A stretch of DNA of 56,573 nt from Hyphomonas sp. (GTDB lineage Bacteria; Pseudomonadota; Alphaproteobacteria; Caulobacterales; Hyphomonadaceae). The notes under the pieces were generated by a model. The model had not been told where the DNA came from, made no database searches, and saw nothing but the letters and a program-made list of their open reading frames with translations. The stretch covers positions 1 to 56,573 of the forward strand of contig NZ_PNMA01000026.1 of assembly GCF_013823385.1 (NCBI RefSeq), in the 5' to 3' direction. The position numbers were made by a program, and so were the translations under genes. Positions 43,021 through 50,914 of this stretch are shown one piece after another; the stretch's first letter is position 1, and every line of letters starts with the position of its first letter.

Positions 43021-44358
43021 CTACAGCAGCGCGCCCTCATCCTTGCGGAACTTTGCCAGAAGGTAGGCGGGCGTCTCGTCGATCTTTTCCAGATCTCCGA
43101 AGGCAAAGGCGTCCCGGTCCAGTACAAGGTCGCGCGGGCGCAAGGGGCGGGAGATTTCCAGCCCCTCCAGCGTGCGCGCGCGGGAGAAGGCCACATAGGC
43201 CTGTCCGTGGGCGAACATTCCGGAATCAAAGTCGATGAACACCTTGTCCAGGGTCAGGCCCTGCGCCTTGTGGATGGTCACGGCATAGGCAAGACGCAGC
43301 GGCATCTGCTTAAAGGTGCCGACCACTTCGCGCTTCACCTTCTTGGTGTCCATCTCGAAATCGTAGCGGTATTTCTCCCACGCCACGGGGTCGATCTCAT
43401 AGGCCCGCCCGTCGATCTCGACGATCACCGAGCGAGAGCCAAACCCTGCGACATGGGCGAGTGTGCCGTTCACCCAGCGCCCTTCGGGATCGTTGCGGAT
43501 CATCATCACCCGCGCGCCCACGCGCAGCTCCAGGTCGAGTTCGGTGGGATAACTCTTCTCGTCAAACTGGCCCTGAACGGTCGCGGCAAACACCTTGCGT
43601 TCGCCCTTGAGGCTCGCCAGCCGGCTCTGATTGATGCGGAAGGCATTGGCATTGTTGGGGGTGAGCACAACATGCGTATCGGACGCATCCGCCGCCGACC
43701 GCCCGGAGACGAGCCGCTGCAGCACCGCCTCATCGGCCGGCGTCACGCGCCCCGTGCGCAGCGCGCCGAGCAGGGCGAGGAAGCGCGGCTCGGCCTGGCG
43801 GAACACATGTTTCAGCGCCAGAAGCGAAAACTCCGCCTCCCGGAAGGCCGGGGCGTTGAAGAAGTAGGAGCCGCCAAACCGCTCTGCCAGGATCGGCCCC
43901 TCATCGGCAGAAACCACCGGCGGCAGCTGGTGCAGGTCGCCTGACAGGATCATCCGTGCCCCGCCAAACGGGCGTTTGGAGCCGCGATTGAGCTTCAGGC
44001 TGCGGTCGATGGCGTCCAGCATGTCGGCGCGCACCATGGAGATTTCGTCGATCACCACGGTCTCCACCGCCCGCACAACGCGCGCATTCGGCAGGCGGCG
44101 CACATCCTGCGGCTCCACGAGGCGCGGGGGCAGCTTGAAGAAGGAATGGATCGTCTGCCCGCCGGCATTCATCGCGGCGACGCCCGTGGGCGCGAGCACA
44201 ACGGCCTTGTCGCCGGCTTCGGCGAGGAATTTGCGCAGCAGCGTGGTCTTGCCGGTGCCCGCGCGGCCGGTGAGGAACAGGTTGCCCTGCGCGCCTGCGC
44301 CCCGCGCCACCCATTCGGCAGGCGCGGCATAGACCGTATCCGGGGTGGCGGGTGTCAT
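43021..44358 (-). CDS. PIF1-like helicase/AAA ATPase
   Basis: 445 residues from ATG 44358 (MTPATPDTVYAAPAE). Walker A LFLTGRAGTGKTTLLRKF, then APTGVAAMNAGGQTIHSFF, Walker B VVIDEISMVRADMLDAID, and LSGDLHQLPPVV; the C-terminal helicase motifs include YAVTIHKAQGLTLDKV and QAYVAFSRARTLEGLEI. These are the motifs of PIF1/RecD-type superfamily 1B helicases. It lies 4 bases after a GNAT gene. The cell role in bacteria is not established. Confidence 0.87.
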   Translation of the reverse strand: MTPATPDTVYAAPAEWVARGAGAQGNLFLTGRAGTGKTTLLRKFLAEAGDKAVVLAPTGVAAMNAGGQTIHSFFKLPPRLVEPQDVRRLPNARVVRAVETVVIDEISMVRADMLDAIDRSLKLNRGSKRPFGGARMILSGDLHQLPPVVSADEGPILAERFGGSYFFNAPAFREAEFSLLALKHVFRQAEPRFLALLGALRTGRVTPADEAVLQRLVSGRSAADASDTHVVLTPNNANAFRINQSRLASLKGERKVFAATVQGQFDEKSYPTELDLELRVGARVMMIRNDPEGRWVNGTLAHVAGFGSRSVIVEIDGRAYEIDPVAWEKYRYDFEMDTKKVKREVVGTFKQMPLRLAYAVTIHKAQGLTLDKVFIDFDSGMFAHGQAYVAFSRARTLEGLEISRPLRPRDLVLDRDAFAFGDLEKIDETPAYLLAKFRKDEGALL

Positions 44359-44362
44359 CCCC

Positions 44363-44782
44363 TCAGGGGCCGACCAGGCGCATCTGGCGCGCCCGTCCTG
44401 CCCCGCCGGTGCTGGCCACAACCTGCCAGCCAAGCGCCTCATAGGCGCGGCGGGCCGTCAGGTTTTCAGAATCGACGTCCAGGCTCAGCGCGCCGGTCGC
44501 CTCGATCCGCGCCACTTCCAGCAGGCCGCGGGCCACGCCGCAGAAGCGCCAGTCGCGGTCCACGAACAGATGGTCGACATAATCTGTCGGCACCTGCAGT
44601 GTCAGAAAGCCGATGATGCCGGCATTGGGCTCCTCGGCCACCCAGGCGGGCTGGGTTTCCAGCGCCCGGCGCAAGGCAAGGTGTTGCCCCCGGTGGCGCT
44701 CGCGCCAGGGCATGTCCGTCAGGCAGTCCGTGAAGATGTCACGGCATTCGGGGATGTCCGCTGTTTCCAGCGGCCTGATCAT
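44363..44782 (-). CDS. GNAT family N-acetyltransferase
   Basis: 139 residues from ATG 44782 (MIRPLETADIPECRDIF), the usual GNAT start; ATG 44809 is an alternative. It has IIGFLTLQVPTDYVDHLFVDRDWRFCGVARGLLEVA and ends with LTARRAYEALGWQVV. The acetyl-CoA loop reads RFCGVARGLL, departing from RxxGxG/A at one place. Substrate unknown. It is coupled to the helicase gene. Confidence 0.83.
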   Translation of the reverse strand: MIRPLETADIPECRDIFTDCLTDMPWRERHRGQHLALRRALETQPAWVAEEPNAGIIGFLTLQVPTDYVDHLFVDRDWRFCGVARGLLEVARIEATGALSLDVDSENLTARRAYEALGWQVVASTGGAGRARQMRLVGP

Positions 44783-44956
44783 CCATCCGGCTCCGAAGTG
44801 AGTATACATCGCGCCAAATTAGGAGGGCAAAGCGCCCCCGTCCAGCAGTGACGCGCGGTAAAACTCAGTCCGGGCTGCACTGTGTCCGTTTCAGCGCACC
44901 CGCAGCGGAGGCGGGAAGGGGGCTGAGCGGTAGGGCCGGAGCCGCTACCGGCTCCC

Positions 44957-46360
44957 TCACATCTGCATCGTCCAGCCTTCGACGCCCATCGCCGCCTGGC
45001 GGACGGCTTCGGAAAGCGTCGGGTGGGCATGGCTGGTGCGGGCAATGTCTTCAGACGCTGCGCCAAATTCCATAGCCACGACGACCTCGGCAATCATCTC
45101 GCCCACGCCGACGCCGATCATGTGCGCGCCAAGGATCCGGTCTGTGTCTTTTTCCGCGAGGATCTTCACGAAACCCACGGTCTCATGGTTTGTCCGGGCA
45201 CGGGAGTTTGCCATGAAGGGGAACTTGCCCTTCTTGTAGTCGATGCCGGCGGCTTTGAGTTCTTCCTCATTCTTGCCGACCCAGGCGATCTCGGGGCTGG
45301 TATAGACCACGCTCGGCACGAGGTCATAGTTCACATGGCCAGCCTTGCCCGCGATCAGCTCGGCCACCGCTGTGCCGTCATCCTCGGCCTTGTGGGCCAG
45401 CATCGGGCCGGGGATACAGTCGCCCACCGCCCAGACGCCATCGGCCACCTTGAAGTGATCGGTCACTTCGATCACGCCGCGCTTGTCGGTCTTGCCGCCA
45501 ATGTTTTCAAGGCCGAGGCCTTCCGTATACGGCTTGCGGCCGATCGCGACGATCACCACGTCGGCGTCCAGCGTTTCGGCCGCGCCGCCTTTTGCAGGTT
45601 CAACGGCGACTTTCAGCTTGGTCTTGGTCTTCTCGATCCCGGTCACCTTGGTGCCGAGCTTGAAGGAGAGGCCCTGCTTCTTGAAGGTGCGCTCGGCTTC
45701 CTTGGCGACTTCGGCGTCGGCCGGCGGCAGGATGCGGTCAAGATATTCCACCACCGTGACTTCCGAGCCAAGCCGGGCCCAGACAGAGCCCATCTCGAGG
45801 CCAATCACACCCGCCCCGATCAGCACGAGTTTCTTCGGCACAGCCTTGAGGCTGAGCGCGCCGGTATTGGAGACAATGCGTTCTTCGTCGATGTCGATGC
45901 CGGGCAGGGTGGCCGGCTCTGAGCCGGTGGCGATGACGATGTTCTTCGTTTCCAGCACGCGGGTGCCGCCCTCTGCCAGGGCCACTTCCACCTTGCCCTT
46001 GCCGAGGATCTTGCCCTTGCCCTTGATGTATTCGGCCTTGTTTTTCTTCAGCAGGAATTCAACGCCCTTGGTCAGGCCTTCCACCGCTTCGTCCTTCTGG
46101 CCCATCATCTGCGCCAGATCGAGTTCGACCTTGCCGGTCTTGATGCCGAGGCTGGCAAACTCGTTCTGGGCGGCGCTGAAGAGGTGAGAGGCGTGCAGCA
46201 GCGCCTTGGACGGAATGCAGCCGACATTCAGGCAGGTGCCGCCGAGGGTGCCGCGCATCTCGATACAGGCAACCTTGAGGCCAAGCTGGCCGGCGCGGAT
46301 GGCGCAATTGTAGCCGCCGGGGCCGCCGCCGATGATGACGACGTCATAGGTGTCTGCCAT
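44957..46360 (-). CDS. lpdA: Dihydrolipoyl dehydrogenase
   Basis: 467 residues. FAD loop VVIIGGGPGGYNCAIRAGQLG, redox cysteines C43 and C48 in GTCLNVGCIPSK, NAD loop LIGAGVIGLEMGSVWARLG, and the C-terminal active-site histidine pair in TSHAHPTLSEA. It reoxidises lipoamide of 2-oxoacid dehydrogenases. No E1 or E2 gene is adjacent. The 147 bases beyond its stop hold no gene; a GGAGCCG/CGGCTCC hairpin near 44938 may end transcription. Confidence 0.96.
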   Translation of the reverse strand: MADTYDVVIIGGGPGGYNCAIRAGQLGLKVACIEMRGTLGGTCLNVGCIPSKALLHASHLFSAAQNEFASLGIKTGKVELDLAQMMGQKDEAVEGLTKGVEFLLKKNKAEYIKGKGKILGKGKVEVALAEGGTRVLETKNIVIATGSEPATLPGIDIDEERIVSNTGALSLKAVPKKLVLIGAGVIGLEMGSVWARLGSEVTVVEYLDRILPPADAEVAKEAERTFKKQGLSFKLGTKVTGIEKTKTKLKVAVEPAKGGAAETLDADVVIVAIGRKPYTEGLGLENIGGKTDKRGVIEVTDHFKVADGVWAVGDCIPGPMLAHKAEDDGTAVAELIAGKAGHVNYDLVPSVVYTSPEIAWVGKNEEELKAAGIDYKKGKFPFMANSRARTNHETVGFVKILAEKDTDRILGAHMIGVGVGEMIAEVVVAMEFGAASEDIARTSHAHPTLSEAVRQAAMGVEGWTMQM

Positions 46361-46453
46361 GGGAATATTTTCCTTTGAGAAGGCTGGTGCGAATCTGGCG
46401 CCAACCTAGGCATTCTTGCCCCGAAATCAATCTGCAAAGGCCGGATACTGGAC

Positions 46454-46816
46454 CTAGCTTCTGCGGATAAACAGCAGAATGCCCGTCAGCACGATCATTG
46501 CGGCCGCGCCAAGAACTTCGTCGAGCCAGATGCTGATGTCCGCTCCGGCCAGCACGAAGGCGGCCGCCAGGCCTGTGAACAGAAGAGTACCGATCAGCGC
46601 CACCACCGCGCCGAAGCGCACATTCGCCGCCGCCAGCAGGCCGCCGAGGACGGCGATGCCCGCCGCCAGGAAGCGCCAGCCATTGAGAAGATCAATCGCC
46701 TGGGCCAGCGGACTGCCGCGCGAGGTCATCAGCAATACCCCCTCCAGCCCCTGCCAGAGCAGCCAGCCGGAAACAGCAGCGAGCGCCAGGCCCGCGATAC
46801 GGCGAATTGTCAGCAT
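46454..46816 (-). CDS. Four-helix membrane protein, unknown function
   Basis: 120 residues from ATG 46816 with GGGGAGG 7 bases before. Four hydrophobic segments: IAGLALAAVSGWLLWQGL, FLAAGIAVLGGLLAA, VVALIGTLLFTGLAAAFVL, GAAAMIVLTGILLFI. No motif identifies a family. Confidence 0.7.
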   Translation of the reverse strand: MLTIRRIAGLALAAVSGWLLWQGLEGVLLMTSRGSPLAQAIDLLNGWRFLAAGIAVLGGLLAAANVRFGAVVALIGTLLFTGLAAAFVLAGADISIWLDEVLGAAAMIVLTGILLFIRRS

Positions 46817-46903
46817 GTCTTGCCTCCCCACGGGCATGTCGTTGCCGGGAAGGGTAGGGCGAAGCGGGCGGGACTGCAACGGGCCTGCGGGGGCCCCGCG
46901 CGC

Positions 46904-47563
46904 CTAGCCTTCGTCTTCCTCGTCGAGGTCCAGTTGGCCGCGGCGGCGGGCGATGGCTTCGGCGCGGCGCTGTTTCTTGCGGCGGGCCTGGGCGATGAAC
47001 ATCGCGCGCTGGCGCTGTACCACGACATCGGCGACGAATACCGGCGGGCGTTTGCGCGGGGGCGCGGCGGCAACGGCTGCGGCCTGATAGACGGCGGGCG
47101 GAGGCGCCGCTTCCAGCATCTCGCGCTCCTCGGCGAGTTCCTCGGGCGAGCGGTAGCGCAGTTCCCACACCGCGATCAGCAGCAGCGCGGCGGCAGCGGC
47201 GAGCCCTGCCATCGCGCCTTCGCCCGCGCTCGGGTTCAGCCACCATTCGGGATCGAAATGTACGAGGAAGATCGTCGGGATCGAGGCGGCCATGCCCATG
47301 ATGTACCAGAGCACGGCGCCGGGCTTGCGCGCAGCAATCGTTGCGGCAGCGGCATAATAGCAGACAGCGGCCAAGAGATAGGCCCCGCCATGGGCAATGC
47401 CGAGCTTGCGCCAGTCCACCGCTTTGAGGCCGCCGGCCACATCATCGGTGACGATCCAGCCCATCACCATCACGATGGAGGGCCAGCGCACGGCGGTCAT
47501 CGCGCCGAACGCAAAGGCGATCGCTAGGGCGGTCAGCAGCAGGGAAATGAGGCGCCGTGGCAT
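46904..47563 (-). CDS. Membrane protein with basic C-terminal tail
   Basis: 219 residues. Four membrane segments in the first 135 residues (LLLTALAIAFAFGAM, GGAYLLAAVCYYAAAATIAA, AVLWYIMGMAASIPTIFLV, MAGLAAAAALLLIAVW). A proline-alanine linker then leads to a strongly basic coiled segment RQRAMFIAQARRKKQRRAEAIARRR and an acidic end DLDEEDEG. Function unknown. Confidence 0.68.
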   Translation of the reverse strand: MPRRLISLLLTALAIAFAFGAMTAVRWPSIVMVMGWIVTDDVAGGLKAVDWRKLGIAHGGAYLLAAVCYYAAAATIAARKPGAVLWYIMGMAASIPTIFLVHFDPEWWLNPSAGEGAMAGLAAAAALLLIAVWELRYRSPEELAEEREMLEAAPPPAVYQAAAVAAAPPRKRPPVFVADVVVQRQRAMFIAQARRKKQRRAEAIARRRGQLDLDEEDEG

Positions 47564-47702
47564 TCCGCCCGCATAGCACGGGTAAGGTAAGCCCCCGCTG
47601 AACGGATCGTTTGAAATTTCACCGATCCGGCAAAGGCCGGGCTTGGCGAGCGGGGAATGGGGCTGCTAGGGCTGGAGCCAGCAAAAATCAGGAGGAAATT
47701 CA

Positions 47703-48476
47703 ATGGGCCGCGTTTCAGGTAAAATGGCACTCATCACCGGCGGGGCCCAGGGCCTCGGCGAAGCCACCGCGCGCATGTTCGCCCGCGAAGGCGCCAAGGT
47801 CACGGTGACCGACATCAATGGCGCGGGCGCCGAGAAGGTCGCCGCCTCGATCAACGAAGCCCATGGGGCGGGCACGGCCTTCGCCTTCCAGCATGACGTG
47901 ACCAGCGAGGAGCAGTGGAAAGACATCGCCCAGAAAGCCCATGACGCGATGGGCGGCCTGAATGTGCTCGTCAACAATGCCGGCATCGGCGGGCTCGGCT
48001 CGGTCGAGGACGAAACCTATGAGCGCTTCAAGAAGGTGCAGGCGGTGGACGTGGATTCCATCTTCCTGGGGTGCAAATACTCCATCCCGCTGATGCGCGC
48101 GCATGGGCTCGGCTCCATCGTCAACATCTCCTCCATTGCCGGCATCATCGCCAGCGCCAATTATGTTTCCTACAACACGGCCAAGGCGGCGGTGCGCCAC
48201 ATCTCCAAATCCATCGCGCTGCACCTGGCCAAGACCGGCGGCCAGATCCGCTGCAACTCCGTGCACCCCGTATTCATCAACACGCCGATCCTCGATGGCA
48301 TCAAGGAGATGTTCGGTGAGGAGAAGGGGCTTGAGAAGCTCGCCCGGCAGGTGCCGCTCGGCAAGGTGGGGGAGCCCGACGATATCGCCTATGCCGTGCT
48401 TTATCTCGCCTCCGACGAGTCCAAGCTCGTCACCGGCGCGGAACTGAAAGTCGATGGCGGCATCAGCGCGATGTAA
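47703..48476 (+). CDS. Short-chain dehydrogenase/reductase
   Basis: 257 residues. The NAD(P) loop TGGAQGLGEA, NNAG at 91-94, catalytic serine near 143-144, Y157 and K161 (YNTAK) are all present. D37 after the second strand (VTDING) favours NAD. Classical SDR acting on an alcohol or ketone; the substrate is unknown. AGGAGG lies 8 bases before the ATG. A REP-like palindrome follows the stop. Confidence 0.92.
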   Translation: MGRVSGKMALITGGAQGLGEATARMFAREGAKVTVTDINGAGAEKVAASINEAHGAGTAFAFQHDVTSEEQWKDIAQKAHDAMGGLNVLVNNAGIGGLGSVEDETYERFKKVQAVDVDSIFLGCKYSIPLMRAHGLGSIVNISSIAGIIASANYVSYNTAKAAVRHISKSIALHLAKTGGQIRCNSVHPVFINTPILDGIKEMFGEEKGLEKLARQVPLGKVGEPDDIAYAVLYLASDESKLVTGAELKVDGGISAM

Positions 48477-48489
48477 CCGTTCCTGGCTT

Positions 48490-48520
48490 CCCGGACGCGG
48501 CAAGGCCGCGATCCGGGGCC
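48490..48520. repeat. REP-like palindrome, copy 1
   Basis: A 31-base palindrome CCCGGA-CGCGGC-AAG-GCCGCG-ATCCGGGGCC, 13 bases past the SDR stop. Copy 2 at 50874-50904 has the same length, outer arms and AAR loop, with a different inner stem. Confidence 0.65.
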
Positions 48521-48576
48521 GTCTTTCCAAAACCCCTGGCCGGCCCATAGACAGCCCCGGCCAAATCACCCGAAGA

Positions 48577-48602
48577 GGAACCCTCATACCGGCTCGCGCG
48601 TT
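48577..48602 (+). promoter_or_regulatory. EcfG-type general stress promoter before a lipoprotein gene
   Basis: GGAAC (48577-48581), 17-base spacer, CGTT (48599-48602), exact to the EcfG pattern. The start of transcription would lie about 12 bases before the ATG at 48623, just ahead of AGGAGGGG. Confidence 0.6.
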
Positions 48603-48622
48603 GGCGCTTCAGGAGGGGTTCC

Positions 48623-49348
48623 ATGAAGAAATCTGGTCTCTGTCTCGCCGCTCTGTTTCTGGCCGCCTGCGCCAATCCGCCGGAGGAGGGCGCGGCGAAA
48701 TCCGCCGCCGCTGCCATCGATGCGCCAGCCAGCTGCGCCCCGCCCTCAAGCTTTGGCGGCTACCTCTTCTGGATGGAGCCACCCGCCCTGCCGCCGGGCG
48801 CCAGCCTTGTGCTTCAGCCCTGGTTCACGACGCGGCCCGGCATGATCGAGCCTGTGCCCGCCGCCTGCCTTGAGGGCGTCGCCCTGGCCGGGCCCGCCAC
48901 GCTGGAGGCAGATGGGCGCACCGTGAAGATCAACGCAGACGCCGCCCCCGGCGCGGCGGTGCAGGTTGAGGGCAGGGTGGGGGCAGCAAGCCTGACCGGC
49001 CGCATTCTCGTCTATCTGCCGGAGGCCCAGCCGCTGGTGGGCAAGTGGGCGCAGCCCGAGGACACCTGCGCGGAGGCGGGCGCCGAGCCCGTCCGGGAAC
49101 TGATCTTCCATCCGGACGGCACCTTCTCCCTCACCTGGACCCCGTTCGAGATCTACAAGGATTACTGGGGCACCTACACCTTTGAAGCGGGCGTGCTGAC
49201 GCTGATCCCCGATGGCGGCAACCATATTCCGGGCGATGCCAGCCTCTCGGGCAGGGTGGAAGTGGATAGCGGCGCGCTGCAGCTTGCGCCGGCGGTCTTC
49301 GGCTCTCCGCCGCGGAGCCGTGCCTGCGCGGCGCCGTTCGCGCGCTAG
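48623..49348 (+). CDS. Lipoprotein, unknown function
   Basis: 241 residues. Signal peptide with lipobox LAAC. C-terminal half has a lipocalin-like pattern: LVGKWAQPEDTCAEAG, REPLIF-like ELIFHPDGTFSLTWTPFEIY, YWGTYTFEAGVLTLIPDGGNHIP, typical of small proteins that measure mass balance of a beta barrel; no ligand is known. AGGAGGGG lies before the ATG. An EcfG-type promoter precedes it. It overlaps the MFS gene tail by 4 bases. Confidence 0.78.
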   Translation: MKKSGLCLAALFLAACANPPEEGAAKSAAAAIDAPASCAPPSSFGGYLFWMEPPALPPGASLVLQPWFTTRPGMIEPVPAACLEGVALAGPATLEADGRTVKINADAAPGAAVQVEGRVGAASLTGRILVYLPEAQPLVGKWAQPEDTCAEAGAEPVRELIFHPDGTFSLTWTPFEIYKDYWGTYTFEAGVLTLIPDGGNHIPGDASLSGRVEVDSGALQLAPAVFGSPPRSRACAAPFAR

Positions 49349-50589
49349 CCCTGCGAGACCGGGCGGCGCGCCGTGACCAGCATGGCATAGACGGCGAGCG
49401 ACCCGACCAGCAGGGCGGATGCGATCAGCGGCAGGGCGTGATTGAGCTGGTAAAGCCCCGCGCCGATCAGCGGCCCGAAGATGAACCCTGCTGGCGGCGC
49501 GGCCGACATCAGCGCGGCCGCCGCCCCCTGTTCCTCCCGGCCGACCGAAAGACTGCCCAGCGCATTGGCCGACGGGATGGCGAGGGCCGAGCCTGCCCCG
49601 ATCAGCAGGAAGGCGGCGCAGAGGATGGGGAAGGCGTGGAACACGTCTGCCGCGATATAGCCGACCGCCACCATGGCGAGGCCGACCCACAGCACCTTGC
49701 GCGGATCCGGCCGCCGCCGCGAGATATAGCCGAACTGAACGGCAATGGTGGAAACCGCCATGCAGGAGAACACGATGCCGGTATAGAGCACCGCCGTCTG
49801 GCCCACGGCGGCGGGGTCATCCCCGGCGAGGGCGTAGCGGTCCTCGATGAACCAGCCGAGCGTCTGCTGAACCATCCCCACACCGATGAAATAGGAGACG
49901 AGGAACATGAGGTGGGGGCGCACGCGGGCATCGAACATCGACAGCGGCCTGGGGCGCACGGCATTGCGGGGCCGCTTCACGGTGCGGGGCAGGGAGACGC
50001 CGAGCAGGATGCCGATCAGGATACAGAAGACGATCGTGCCCCAGAGCGGGGCGAGCGCGCCGAAGGGGGCGAGCGCGGCGGCGCCGGCGGGCCCGAGGAT
50101 CGAGCCGATGCTCATGCCCGCGCCAAGCATGCCGAGCCCGGCGGCCCGGTCATGCGTGGTGGTGGCATCCGTCATCGCCGCCATCGAGGCGGGCTGCAGG
50201 CCGGGGGTGAGCAGGCCAAACCAGAGGCGCACGAAGATCAGCGTCAGCATCAGGGACGTGCCGGTGATCACCCCGGCGAGGCCGGCCTCCAGCGTGAAGA
50301 GGAACGCCATGTTGGTGACGCCCATGGCGATCAGGGAGAACACCATCACCCGCTTGCGGCCGACCCGGTCTGCGATGCGGCCCCAGCGGGGGATCATCAC
50401 GGCATAGAGCAGGGTGGAGAGGGTGAGGATCGCGGCGACCTCCACCTCGCCGAGGCCCGCCTTGCGCGTCAGCGGGGCGACCACCACGAAATTGATGCTC
50501 ATGCCCGCGCCCATGGCAATGGTCGCCAGCATCAGCATGCCCCGCTGGAAGGCGGTCAGCGGATGCAGCGGCGTTTCGGTATCTGCCAT
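49345..50589 (-). CDS. Major facilitator superfamily transporter
   Basis: 414 residues from ATG 50589 (MADTETPLH); ATG 50622 is an alternative. Twelve hydrophobic segments; the loop 2-3 motif is IPRWGRIADRVGRKRVMVFSL, the MFS motif A. It resembles drug-efflux members such as TetA/MdtG, but the substrate cannot be told. No regulator is next to it. Confidence 0.88.
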   Translation of the reverse strand: MADTETPLHPLTAFQRGMLMLATIAMGAGMSINFVVVAPLTRKAGLGEVEVAAILTLSTLLYAVMIPRWGRIADRVGRKRVMVFSLIAMGVTNMAFLFTLEAGLAGVITGTSLMLTLIFVRLWFGLLTPGLQPASMAAMTDATTTHDRAAGLGMLGAGMSIGSILGPAGAAALAPFGALAPLWGTIVFCILIGILLGVSLPRTVKRPRNAVRPRPLSMFDARVRPHLMFLVSYFIGVGMVQQTLGWFIEDRYALAGDDPAAVGQTAVLYTGIVFSCMAVSTIAVQFGYISRRRPDPRKVLWVGLAMVAVGYIAADVFHAFPILCAAFLLIGAGSALAIPSANALGSLSVGREEQGAAAALMSAAPPAGFIFGPLIGAGLYQLNHALPLIASALLVGSLAVYAMLVTARRPVSQG

Positions 50590-50703
50590 GTCGTGGATCT
50601 TTCCCCCGCCTTGTTTTGACATACGCTATGTCGCCCCCCGCCGGTTGCCAAACCCTTTCCTTGGGGCAGGGGGAATTGTGCCCCCCGCCATCTACCCTCA
50701 CCC

Positions 50704-50839
50704 TTCGTCACACTCGATGGCCAAAGGCCATCTGAGTGCCCATCTCCCGCTCTGTCCCCAAAAGCAGCGGCTGTGGGAAAGCGCCGGCCGCAAAGAAGAT
50801 GGGCACTCAGATGCGCTCACGCGCATCGAGTGTGACGAA
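50704..50839. repeat. REPIN-like element: two inverted hairpin units
   Basis: Left arm 50704-50745 and right arm 50797-50839 are inverted copies: TTCGTCACACTCGATG and CATCTGAGTGCCCATCT match their partners base for base (33 bp). The middle of each arm differs (GCCAAAGGC against CGCTCACGCG), but each middle is itself a hairpin. So each arm folds alone, and the pair folds together. This is the plan of a REPIN. The 51-base spacer has no gene. Confidence 0.75.
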
Positions 50840-50873
50840 CGCTGGAGACGTCTGATCCCGAATGCGGTGTCAT

Positions 50874-50904
50874 CCCGGAAAGCGCAAAGCGCTTATCCGG
50901 GGCC
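50874..50904. repeat. REP-like palindrome, copy 2
   Basis: CCCGGA-AAGCGC-AAA-GCGCTT-ATCCGGGGCC, 31 bases, same plan as 48490-48520. It lies 10 bases beyond the stop of the restriction-modification gene. Gap 50590-50914 holds only this and the REPIN-like element. Confidence 0.65.
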
Positions 50905-50914
50905 TTCTATCGGC

